Source: CALAEC01 sp050692915 (GTDB taxonomy: Bacteria; Actinomycetota; UBA4738; CALAEC01). From it: a stretch of 7,714 nucleotides of DNA. A program made the position numbers and the translations under genes. The notes below the pieces were generated by a model. That model ran no database searches. It was not told where the DNA came from and saw only the letters and a program-made list of their open reading frames with translations. Location of the stretch: assembly GCA_050692915.1 (NCBI GenBank), contig JBOGVU010000108.1:1-7714 (forward strand), given 5' to 3'. Positions 1 to 5,649 of this stretch are shown one piece after another (position 1 is the first letter of the stretch; every line of letters begins with the position of its first letter).

Positions 1-862
1 GGCCTTCGGCCTGACCACGATCTCGCTGGCCGACTTCGTGGTGATCTCGATCGTTGGAGGGGTCCTGGCGAGCATCTTCGTCGGTGCCATCGCTATCGGC
101 CTGTCGGTGGCGGCCTACCGGCGCGAGTGGGACCTCGACAGCGTGGCCTCGCCGCTCATCACCGCCTCGGGCGACATGTTCACCGTTCCCGCGTTGTTCC
201 TGGCGTCCTTCATCGTGGGCGTCGGCGGGGTCACCGTCGTCCTCTCGTGGACGCTGGCCGCCCTGGCGTTGGGGCTGACCGTCTGGGGGCTCCTGTACCG
301 GCGGGCTGCAGCCCGGCGGGTTATCCGGGAGAGCCTTCCGATCCTTTTGCTGGCGGCCGCCGCCGACGTTCTTGCCGGGCTGGTGCTCCAGTCGCGGCTC
401 GACGAGTTCGCCGCGTTCCCCGCACTTCTGTTGCTGATCCCACCGATCCTGGGGAACGCCGGGGGGCTGGGGGGCACGCTGTCGTCCCGGCTGGCATCGA
501 AGCTGCACCTCGGGGCCCTGACGCCGCGGGGCCTGCCGGAAGCCGTGGCCTTCCTCGACTTCTCGATCATCCTGCTCACCGCGGTCCTCACCTTCCCCCT
601 GCTCGGCCTGGCGGCCCACGCGTTGGCCGCCCTGCTCGGCCTCAGCAGCCCCGGAGCGGCCACGATGATCGGGGTTACGGTGATGGCCGGGCTTCTCGTC
701 ACGCTCCTGACCGCGTTCGTCGCGTACTACACAGCGGCTGCCACGTATCGCGTGGGCCTCGACCCCGATAACCACGGGCTCCCGACGATCACCAGCTCGA
801 TGGATCTCCTCGGCGTGGTCTGCGTCGTCCTGGCGCTGCAGGCGTTCGGGGTGACCTCGTGA
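1..862 (+). CDS. MgtE/SLC41-type divalent cation permease, 5'-truncated
   Basis: Predicted inner-membrane cation channel or transporter of the MgtE integral-membrane family (SLC41-like), probably for Mg2+ or a related divalent ion. The frame is open from the left edge (first complete codon at position 2), so the N-terminus lies outside; the GTG at 38 sits inside a hydrophobic segment and is unlikely to be the start. The visible 286 residues are mostly hydrophobic helices. They show two copies of a family feature: a T-x-S-x-D-type motif leading into a membrane helix, ITASGD (Asp codon 173-175) and ITSSMD (Asp codon 803-805), matching the acidic pore position of MgtE proteins. The stretch GNAGGLGGTLSSRLASKLHLG-like, around 455-515, is the conserved Gly/Asn-rich segment of the domain. 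No CBS domain or MgtE N domain is visible, and the protein ends right after the last helix. The stop abuts the next gene, a PhoU/RCK_C protein, suggesting one operon. Family is fairly sure; the ion is inferred. Confidence 0.85.
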   Translation, partial: AFGLTTISLADFVVISIVGGVLASIFVGAIAIGLSVAAYRREWDLDSVASPLITASGDMFTVPALFLASFIVGVGGVTVVLSWTLAALALGLTVWGLLYRRAAARRVIRESLPILLLAAAADVLAGLVLQSRLDEFAAFPALLLLIPPILGNAGGLGGTLSSRLASKLHLGALTPRGLPEAVAFLDFSIILLTAVLTFPLLGLAAHALAALLGLSSPGAATMIGVTVMAGLLVTLLTAFVAYYTAAATYRVGLDPDNHGLPTITSSMDLLGVVCVVLALQAFGVTS

Positions 863-879
863 GAGCGGGGCGGCGTGGC

Positions 880-892
880 TATACTCGGGAGA
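880..892 (+). promoter_or_regulatory. Shine-Dalgarno site, with a possible -10 element, before the PhoU/RCK_C gene
   Basis: GGGAGA at 887-892 lies 8 bases before the ATG at 901, a good ribosome binding site that decides in favour of that start. TATACT at 880-885 matches four of six bases of the TATAAT consensus and could be a -10 box for an internal promoter, but no convincing -35 hexamer lies 16-18 bases upstream. A transcript from it would begin at or just upstream of the Shine-Dalgarno site. The ribosome-site part is well supported; the promoter part is weak. Confidence 0.45.
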
Positions 893-900
893 CAGGGCCG

Positions 901-2097
901 ATGGCCGACGACCGCCCACGAACCGTCAAGGACCTCCTCGCCGAGGCCAAGGACACCTCGGAGATCATGGTCGACCTGGCCTACGCGGCGCTGTACTTCA
1001 ACGACGAGGACCTGGCCGACGAGGTCGACAGGCTCGAACGGGTCATGGACGGCTACCTCCGCGACCTGCGGTGGATCTCGATGCTCGCGGCCCGGAGCCC
1101 CGAGGACGCCGAGGCCATGGCCGGCGTGCTCCATATCGCCGGCGCCATCGAGCAGATCGGCGACGCCGCCGCCGACATCGCCCGGGTGGTCACCACCTCG
1201 CTGGGGATCCCGGAGGCCATCCGGCCCGACCTCCGTCACGCCGACGAGATCGTCGGTCGGGTGAAGGTGCGCGAGGGTGCGGAGGTGGTGGGCCGGCCGC
1301 TCCGCGAGCTCATGCTCCCCACCGAGACCGGGATGTGGCTGATCGCCGTCCGTCGCGGCGACGAGTGGGAGTACGACCCCGGGCCCGACAGCGTCCTGTC
1401 GGAAGGCGACGTGCTCCTGTACCAGGGACCGGAGGACGGCGTGGGACTACTCCGGGGCAAGGTGGGGGCCTCGCCGCTGCCCGAGCCCCCCGACACCGAC
1501 ACGGTTCCGCTGTCGGAGCTCGACCGGGCCGTGGACATCCTCGTCGAGATGAAGAACTCCGCCGAAGTCGCCGTGGGGATGGCGTACTCCGCGCTGCTGT
1601 TCGCCGAGCCCGCCCTGGCCGCGGAGGTGACGAAGCTCGAGACCCGGTCCGATGCGCTCCAGGACGAGCTGGAGTCGTGGGTCCTCCGGGCCGCCCCCGA
1701 GGCCCGGAACCCCGACGAGCTCCGCGGGCTGATCCGGCTCGCGTATGCCTCGGAGATCATCTTCGACGCTGCCCGCTCGATGACTCAGCTCGTCGAGGCC
1801 GGCGAGGAGCTGCACCCGGTCGTGGCGGAGGCGATCCAGGCCTCGGACGAGGTGGCCGCCGAGTCGATGGTGGAGGTGGGATCACCCGCCGTCGGCCGGA
1901 CCCTCAAGCAGCTGTCGTTCGAGACCGAGACAGGGATGCTCGTGCTCGCGGTCCAGCGCGGCCGCCGGTGGATCTACCGCCCCCGGGCCCGGTTCCAGCT
2001 GGAGTCGGGCGACCGGGTCATCTCGATCGGCCCCGAGGACGGGATCGCCGAGATCGAGCGGCTGGTGCGAGCTCCCGCCGAGGCCTCGGCCGGCTAG
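901..2097 (+). CDS. Duplicated PhoU-RCK_C (TrkA C-terminal) domain protein, likely regulator of the upstream permease
   Basis: A soluble 398-residue protein with four domains: PhoU-like helices (about 8-100), RCK_C/TrkA_C (about 118-190), a second PhoU-like region (about 205-300) and a second RCK_C (about 320-390). The halves are clearly related: LAYAALYF matches MAYSALLF, and the RCK_C cores both carry TETGM, then a W-x-Y segment, then GPEDG. It resembles the uncharacterised family of proteins with PhoU and TrkA_C domains (COG3273), whose genes are known to sit beside MgtE-like permeases. RCK_C domains bind small ligands and gate K+ and other ion transporters, so a regulatory subunit for the adjacent permease is inferred; ligand and ion are unknown. 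ATG 901 is chosen for its GGGAGA site. An alternative GTG at 859 overlaps the permease stop (GTGA) and would add 14 residues. No membrane segment is present. The TAG stop is shared, on the opposite strand, with ispH. Confidence 0.85.
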   Translation: MADDRPRTVKDLLAEAKDTSEIMVDLAYAALYFNDEDLADEVDRLERVMDGYLRDLRWISMLAARSPEDAEAMAGVLHIAGAIEQIGDAAADIARVVTTSLGIPEAIRPDLRHADEIVGRVKVREGAEVVGRPLRELMLPTETGMWLIAVRRGDEWEYDPGPDSVLSEGDVLLYQGPEDGVGLLRGKVGASPLPEPPDTDTVPLSELDRAVDILVEMKNSAEVAVGMAYSALLFAEPALAAEVTKLETRSDALQDELESWVLRAAPEARNPDELRGLIRLAYASEIIFDAARSMTQLVEAGEELHPVVAEAIQASDEVAAESMVEVGSPAVGRTLKQLSFETETGMLVLAVQRGRRWIYRPRARFQLESGDRVISIGPEDGIAEIERLVRAPAEASAG

Positions 2098-2105
2098 GCG
2101 CCGGC
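2089..2105. terminator. GC hairpin across the shared CTAG stop codons
   Basis: GCCGGC (2089-2094) and GCCGGC (2100-2105) are self-complementary arms around the 5-base loop TAGGC, giving a six-pair all-GC stem in RNA from either strand. The CTAG that holds both stop codons sits at the stem-loop boundary. There is no T-tract on either side, so this is not a classical Rho-independent terminator; a bidirectional U-less terminator is possible. In DNA this GC-rich a six-pair stem can arise by chance. Confidence 0.3.
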
Positions 2106-3047
2106 GGCGGCGAGGTCCGCATCGCGGACGCCGCGAGGCAGGCCGAAAGCCATGTGCTCCTCGATGACCCGGACCTCTTCGATCTCCGTGGCGCCGCGGT
2201 CTCGGAGCCACGCCAAAACCCGATCCACGAGCCACTCCGGAGCGGAGGCCCCGCTGGTGACGCCGACGGTCTCGGCGTCGTCGAACCACGCCCTCTCGAT
2301 CTCGGTCTCGTCGTCGATGAGGTACGCCGGGGTGCCCATAGCCCGAGATACCTCGACGAGGCGGTTCGAGTTCGAGGAGTTGTCCGAGCCGATCACCAGC
2401 AGCACGTCCGCTCGTCCGGCCACCTCCTTCACCGCGTCCTGACGGTTCTGGGTGGCGTAGCAGATGTCATCGCGGGGCGGTCCCTGGATTTCCGGGAACC
2501 GCTCCCGGAGAACGTCGATGATCTCGTTCGTCTCGTCTACCGACAGTGTGGTCTGGGACAGGTAAGAGACCCGGCTGGGGTCGGTGACCTCGACGGAGCG
2601 AGCCTCCTCGACGTCGCCGACCAGGCGGATATGGTCGGGAGCCTCGCCGCTGGTCCCGATGACCTCCTCGTGGCCCTGGTGCCCGATCAGGAGGATCGTG
2701 GAGCCGTCCGTGGCGAACCGCCGGGCCTCCAGATGGACCTTCGTCACCAGCGGGCACGTCGCGTCGATGACCTGGAGCTGGCGCTTCGCCGAGTTCTGGT
2801 ATACCTCGGGGGCCACCCCGTGGGCCGACAGGACCACCGTGGCCCCCTCGGGGACCTCGGTCTCCTCCTCCACGAACACCGCGCCCTTCCGCTCGAGGTC
2901 CCGGACCACGTGGATGTTGTGCACGATCTGCTTGCGGACGTACACGGGGGCCCCGTACAGGCGGAGGGCTCGCTCAACGATGTCCACGGCCCGGTCCACG
3001 CCGGCGCAGTAGCCTCGAGGGGCCGCCAGCAGCACGCGCTTCAGCAT
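2094..3047 (-). CDS. ispH: 4-hydroxy-3-methylbut-2-enyl diphosphate reductase (IspH/LytB)
   Basis: Iron-sulfur enzyme that reduces HMBPP to IPP and DMAPP, the last step of the MEP isoprenoid pathway, in the cytoplasm. Counting from ATG 3047 (317 residues), the three cluster-binding cysteines are Cys14 (GYCAGV), Cys98 (ATCPLV) and Cys196 (ICYATQNRQ), close to positions 12, 96 and 197 in the E. coli enzyme. Substrate-binding residues are also seen: His43 (VHNIH), His76 (SAHG), His126 and Glu128 (GHEE), Thr166/Thr167 (SQTT), the SDNSSNSNRL loop and GVTSGASAPEWL near the C-terminus. Length is normal and the gene looks intact. ATG 3047 is preferred because actinobacterial homologues begin with the equivalent of M-x-KRVLLAAPRGYC and a G-run lies 9 bases upstream; GTG 3056 would add three residues. 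It stands alone, convergent with the PhoU/RCK_C gene (4-base overlap) and divergent from the RlpA-like gene. Identification is essentially certain. Confidence 0.97.
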   Translation of the reverse strand: MLKRVLLAAPRGYCAGVDRAVDIVERALRLYGAPVYVRKQIVHNIHVVRDLERKGAVFVEEETEVPEGATVVLSAHGVAPEVYQNSAKRQLQVIDATCPLVTKVHLEARRFATDGSTILLIGHQGHEEVIGTSGEAPDHIRLVGDVEEARSVEVTDPSRVSYLSQTTLSVDETNEIIDVLRERFPEIQGPPRDDICYATQNRQDAVKEVAGRADVLLVIGSDNSSNSNRLVEVSRAMGTPAYLIDDETEIERAWFDDAETVGVTSGASAPEWLVDRVLAWLRDRGATEIEEVRVIEEHMAFGLPRGVRDADLAAAGA

Positions 3048-3117
3048 CCCGTCCACCCCCCCATGCTACCGCTCCTGGCGGGACCGGCATGGGCTCGATA
3101 GGGTGATCGACGATCCC
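3048..3117. promoter_or_regulatory. Divergent intergenic region between ispH and the RlpA-like gene
   Basis: These 70 bases must hold the promoters of both divergent genes. For ispH (minus), a G-run (complement of C's at 3057-3062) is the likely ribosome site, and TAGCAT (complement of 3063-3068) is a four-of-six match to a -10 box; a transcript from it would start near GTG 3056 and be nearly leaderless. For the RlpA-like gene (plus), AGGGTGA at 3100-3106 is the likely ribosome site for ATG 3118. No clear -35 boxes or operators were seen. Confidence 0.4.
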
Positions 3118-3708
3118 ATGACCTCCGTCCGTTTTCGCGTACCCGGTTTCCGCTCCCCTCGCGCCGGGGCCACGCTGCTGGCCCTGCTCATGGTGGCCCT
3201 GCCCACGGGTGCCCATGAGATCAAGGGGTGGTGGAAGCACGATCCCTCCTTCTGGCGTCACGACTTCCGGGCGCACCCGGAGCTCCGTCGGGTCCACCGA
3301 AACTGGCACGAAGGACACCGGCGACCCAAGCGCACCGGCCCGCGGCTGGAGCGATGGAAGCGGCGCCACGCTCGGATGCACCACCGTCGCCTGGACCACC
3401 CCCACCAGAGGAGCCACTTCCATCAGGCCACCGCGCGCCAGGCGGGGCAGGCGTCCTGGTACGACCTCGAGGGAGAGATGGGTTCCTGCGGGGAGCCGCT
3501 CCACGGGAGCTACGCAGCGCACCCGACATGGCCCTGCGGCACGCTGGTGTCCGTTCGGACCGCGGACCGCTACGTGTTCGTCCGGGTGATGGACCGCGGG
3601 CCGAGCGTCGACGGCCGGATCATCGACCTGGCCAGGCGGGCCTTCGAACGCCTGGCCCCTCCCTCGAAGGGCCTCGTGGACGTCAAGGCGTACCGCCTGG
3701 AGCCCTGA
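3118..3708 (+). CDS. Secreted RlpA-like double-psi beta-barrel protein with His/Arg-rich N-terminal region
   Basis: A 196-residue exported protein. Residues 1-32 form a signal peptide: basic start (R5, R7, R12, R15), hydrophobic core ATLLALLMVALP, possible cleavage near TGA-HE. Residues 33-102 are strikingly rich in His and Arg. Residues 109-196 are an RlpA-like double-psi barrel: ASWY, an AAH motif (His135), the PCGT turn (140-142), VRVMDRGP (Asp159) and GRIIDLARRAF. RlpA proteins are septal peptidoglycan lytic transglycosylases in proteobacteria; the acidic and His positions proposed as catalytic there appear to be kept (Glu126, His135, Asp159), so a cell-wall role is likely, though other DPBB proteins are non-enzymatic. 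There is no SPOR domain and no lipobox cysteine. Cys124 and Cys140 could form a disulfide outside the cell. ATG 3118 is chosen over in-frame GTG 3103 because AGGGTGA lies 11 bases upstream of it and it gives a cleaner signal peptide. Confidence 0.82.
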   Translation: MTSVRFRVPGFRSPRAGATLLALLMVALPTGAHEIKGWWKHDPSFWRHDFRAHPELRRVHRNWHEGHRRPKRTGPRLERWKRRHARMHHRRLDHPHQRSHFHQATARQAGQASWYDLEGEMGSCGEPLHGSYAAHPTWPCGTLVSVRTADRYVFVRVMDRGPSVDGRIIDLARRAFERLAPPSKGLVDVKAYRLEP

Positions 3709-3735
3709 CCGGCACCCCTATTCCGTGGCCAGGGC
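3702..3735. terminator. Inverted repeat spanning convergent stop codons
   Basis: GCCCTG (3702-3707) and CAGGGC (3730-3735) are exact inverted repeats flanking the TGA of the RlpA-like gene and the TAG of the dehydrogenase gene. Inside, CAC (3713-3715) can also pair with GTG (3725-3727). The gap between the genes is only 9 bases and has no T-tract. A bidirectional terminator is possible but weakly supported, since the loop is long and chance pairing is common at this GC content. Confidence 0.22.
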
Positions 3736-4911
3736 CCGGGAGATCACCAGTCGCTGGATCTCGCTGGTCCCCTCGAAGAGCGTGTAGATCTTGGCGTCCC
3801 GGTACCACTTCTCGACCGGGAAGTCCTTGATGTAGCCGTACCCGCCGAGGATCTGCACGGCCTGCTCGGTGACCCACACGGCCACCTCGGAGGCCTTCAG
3901 CTTGGACATGGAGCCCTCGGCGTGGCCGAACTCCACCCCGTTCTTGGCCATCCACGCGGCCCGCCAGGTGAGCAGCCGGGCCGCGTCGACCTCCAGGGCC
4001 ATGTCGGCGAGCTTGAAGGCGATCCCCTGGTGGTCGATGATCGGCTTCCCGAAGGTCTCCCGTTGCTTCGCGTAGTCGATCGAGTACTCAAGGGCCGCGC
4101 GGGCGATCCCCAGGGCCTGGGCCGCCACGGACGGCCGGGTCATCTCGAACGTCTTCAGCGCGTGGTGCTGTCCCGTCCCGTTCCTCGATCGGGCCCGCTC
4201 GAGCTTGGCCTCGAGCCGCTCCATCCCCCCGGACACGTTCTCCAGCGGGACCCGGCAGTCCTCCAGGACCACCTCGGCGGTGTGGGAGGCCCGGATCCCG
4301 AGCTTTCGCTCCTTCTTCCCCTGGGACAGGCCGGGGGTGCCCGGGCCGACGATGAACGCGGCCTGGCCCCGGTGCCCGAGGTCGGGGTCAACCGTCGCCA
4401 CCACGACATGGACGTCGGCGATCCCGCCGTTCGTGATGAACACCTTCCTGCCGTTGAGCACCCACTCGTCGCCGTCCCGCCTCGCCGTGGTGCGCAGGGC
4501 CGAGACATCGGACCCGGCCTCGGTCTCGGTGACTGCGAACGCCCCGAGCTTCGGATCCTCCGGGGTCCCCAGCATCTTCGGGCCCCACTCCACGAGCTGC
4601 TCCGGCGTGGCCGAGTACGCCAGCGCGGCCAGGGGCAGGCCGGTCCCGAAGATCCCCAGGCTGATCCCCGCACATCCCCAGGAGGCTTCCTCCATGACCA
4701 GGGGGAGGATCAGGCCCGTCTGATCGGGCGTGACCATCTCCGTCCAGAACTCCAGGGAGTACAGGCCCATCTCGGCGGCCTTCTTCACCACCGGCCACGG
4801 GAACTCCTCGGTCTCGTCGTACTCGGGGGCCACCGGACGGATCTCGCGCTCGGCGAAGTCGTGGGCCCACTTCCTGGTGGTGAGGTGGTCCTCGGTCAGT
4901 TGGAAATCCAC
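3718..4911 (-). CDS. Acyl-CoA dehydrogenase family protein (medium-chain-like)
   Basis: FAD enzyme of 397 residues that introduces the alpha-beta double bond in an acyl-CoA thioester, feeding electrons to electron-transfer flavoprotein; cytoplasmic. The N-terminal helical domain is about 1-120. The flavin and substrate signature AFAVTETEAGSDVSALR is at 124-140, NGRKVFITNGG at 153-163, and the C-terminal signature begins QILGGYGY at 353. Glu380 in LFEGTSEIQR is at the catalytic-base position of short- and medium-chain enzymes. TRPSVAAQALG and KQRETFGKPI resemble medium-chain dehydrogenases. Unusual is a charged insert of about 20 residues (231-250) before the last helical domain. The start is GTG 4911 with GGGAGG four bases upstream, slightly close. 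It is divergent from a TetR gene with a probable shared operator, so expression is probably controlled by an acyl-CoA or similar ligand. The substrate cannot be told from sequence: fatty acid, branched-chain or another acyl-CoA are all possible. Confidence 0.93.
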   Translation of the reverse strand: MDFQLTEDHLTTRKWAHDFAEREIRPVAPEYDETEEFPWPVVKKAAEMGLYSLEFWTEMVTPDQTGLILPLVMEEASWGCAGISLGIFGTGLPLAALAYSATPEQLVEWGPKMLGTPEDPKLGAFAVTETEAGSDVSALRTTARRDGDEWVLNGRKVFITNGGIADVHVVVATVDPDLGHRGQAAFIVGPGTPGLSQGKKERKLGIRASHTAEVVLEDCRVPLENVSGGMERLEAKLERARSRNGTGQHHALKTFEMTRPSVAAQALGIARAALEYSIDYAKQRETFGKPIIDHQGIAFKLADMALEVDAARLLTWRAAWMAKNGVEFGHAEGSMSKLKASEVAVWVTEQAVQILGGYGYIKDFPVEKWYRDAKIYTLFEGTSEIQRLVISRALATE

Positions 4912-5005
4912 GGGTCCTCCCGACAGAATGTCCCGTTCCCTGTTCGACGTCGGTGGCGGGAATCCCTACCGGCTGGTAGGTTACCATCAGGTAGGAAGGG
5001 GGTCA
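4912..5005. promoter_or_regulatory. Divergent promoter region with ribosome sites for the dehydrogenase and TetR genes
   Basis: This 94-base gap must contain promoters for both flanking genes. On the minus strand GGGAGG (complement of 4916-4921) serves the dehydrogenase GTG. On the plus strand the purine run AGGAAGGGGG (about 4993-5002) serves the TetR ATG at 5006. A short inverted repeat GACA-GAA-TGTC lies at 4922-4932 next to the dehydrogenase ribosome site. No convincing -10 and -35 pair could be assigned on either strand. Confidence 0.5.
4965..4995. promoter_or_regulatory. Double palindromic operator, probably for the adjacent TetR regulator
   Basis: CCTACC-GGCT-GGTAGG (4965-4980) is a perfect six-base inverted repeat with a 4-base spacer. 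It is followed, sharing one base, by a second copy of the same layout: GTTACC-ATCA-GGTAGG (4980-4995), in which TACC/GGTA pair exactly. The two copies are offset by 15 bases. Operators of TetR regulators are typically such palindromes in the gap to a divergent target gene, so autoregulation plus control of the acyl-CoA dehydrogenase is inferred. The second copy abuts the TetR ribosome site, so binding should block that gene directly. Confidence 0.6.
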
Positions 5006-5641
5006 ATGGCCGGGGCGAGGACCGGGGCGAGGACCGGGGCGAGGACCGGGGCGAGGCGGCGGATGCGGGCGCCCGAGCGGCGCAAACAGCTGCTCGAGGT
5101 GGCCCGGAAGGTGTTCGCCAGCCGCGGGTACCACGTCGTCACCATGGACGACGTGGCGAAGGAGGCCGGCGTCACCAAGCCGATCCTCTACGACCACTTC
5201 CCCTCGAAGCGGGACCTGTACCGCGACCTCCTCGAGGCCGACCTGGCCCGCCTGGGCGAGCGGCTCCGCGACGCCCTGGAGAAGTCTCAGGGCAACCGGG
5301 AGCGCATCCGGGGCTCCTTCCAGGCCTACTTCGACTTCGTCGACGAGGAAGGCGCGGGCTTCCGGCTCCTCATGCAGGAAGCCGTCGGCCCGGAGCGGGA
5401 GTTCCGGGAGATGCTGGCCCGGTTCCGCGACGAGGTACTCGACCTCGTCACCGACGTCATCGTCCGGGAGTCGAAGGGCGCGCTCGGCAGGGACGAGGCT
5501 TCCGATGTGGCCCTGGGGCTGATCGGCATGGCCGAGACCGCCGCCCAGCGGGACACGGGTGTCTCGAAGGAACAGCGGTCCAAGACCGTCGACACTCTGG
5601 TCCGCCTGGCCTGGCGGGGCATCACCGGCCTCACCCTGTAG
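5006..5641 (+). CDS. TetR/AcrR family transcriptional regulator
   Basis: A 211-residue DNA-binding regulator. The helix-turn-helix lies at about 25-70: RRKQLLEVARKVFASRGY, then TMDDVAKEAGV and the recognition helix TKPILYDHFPSKRDLY, all typical of TetR. The rest (about 75-211) is the variable helical ligand-binding and dimerisation domain; no ligand can be read from it. It is divergent from an acyl-CoA dehydrogenase, with a double palindrome between them, so a repressor responding to an acyl-CoA or fatty acid is a reasonable inference. ATG 5006 has a strong purine-rich site and is chosen; the frame runs upstream to 4730 but that part is antisense to the dehydrogenase. The N-terminus is odd: an Arg-rich extension with GART repeats encoded by a 12-base tandem repeat. 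An internal ATG at 5063 (Met20) would remove it and still leave a complete HTH, so the true start is not certain. Confidence 0.9.
   Translation: MAGARTGARTGARTGARRRMRAPERRKQLLEVARKVFASRGYHVVTMDDVAKEAGVTKPILYDHFPSKRDLYRDLLEADLARLGERLRDALEKSQGNRERIRGSFQAYFDFVDEEGAGFRLLMQEAVGPEREFREMLARFRDEVLDLVTDVIVRESKGALGRDEASDVALGLIGMAETAAQRDTGVSKEQRSKTVDTLVRLAWRGITGLTL
5012..5056 (+). repeat. 12-base tandem repeat, 3.75 copies, inside the TetR N-terminus
   Basis: GGGGCGAGGACC is repeated exactly three times (5012-5047) followed by nine bases of a fourth copy (5048-5056). Copies are identical, and in frame each gives Gly-Ala-Arg-Thr. Since the unit is a multiple of three, gain or loss of copies would change the length of the basic N-terminal tail without a frameshift. 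Identical copies suggest recent slippage expansion. Confidence 0.92.
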
Positions 5642-5649
5642 GGACTCGC

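Noticed and set aside
859..900. GTG 859 start for the PhoU/RCK_C gene, overlapping the permease stop as GTGA
   Set aside because: It is attractive for translational coupling, but the 14 added residues are not domain-like and ATG 901 has a much better ribosome site; kept only as an alternative.
1071..3101. Long plus-strand open frame of 676 codons across the PhoU/RCK_C gene and antisense to ispH
   Set aside because: Its translation is Arg/Gly/Pro/His-rich with no recognisable domain, and it overlaps two well-identified genes; long shadow frames are expected at this GC content.
4922..4932. GACA-GAA-TGTC as a second operator
   Set aside because: The arms are only four bases, there is one copy, and it bears no similarity to the double palindrome; too weak to call.
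4730..5005. Upstream extension of the TetR reading frame
   Set aside because: This part is antisense to the dehydrogenase N-terminus and crosses the operator; ATG 5006 has a strong ribosome site and TetR proteins do not usually have a 92-residue extension.
5012..5056. CRISPR-like array
   Set aside because: The units are 12 bases with no spacers and are in frame within a coding region: a simple tandem repeat.
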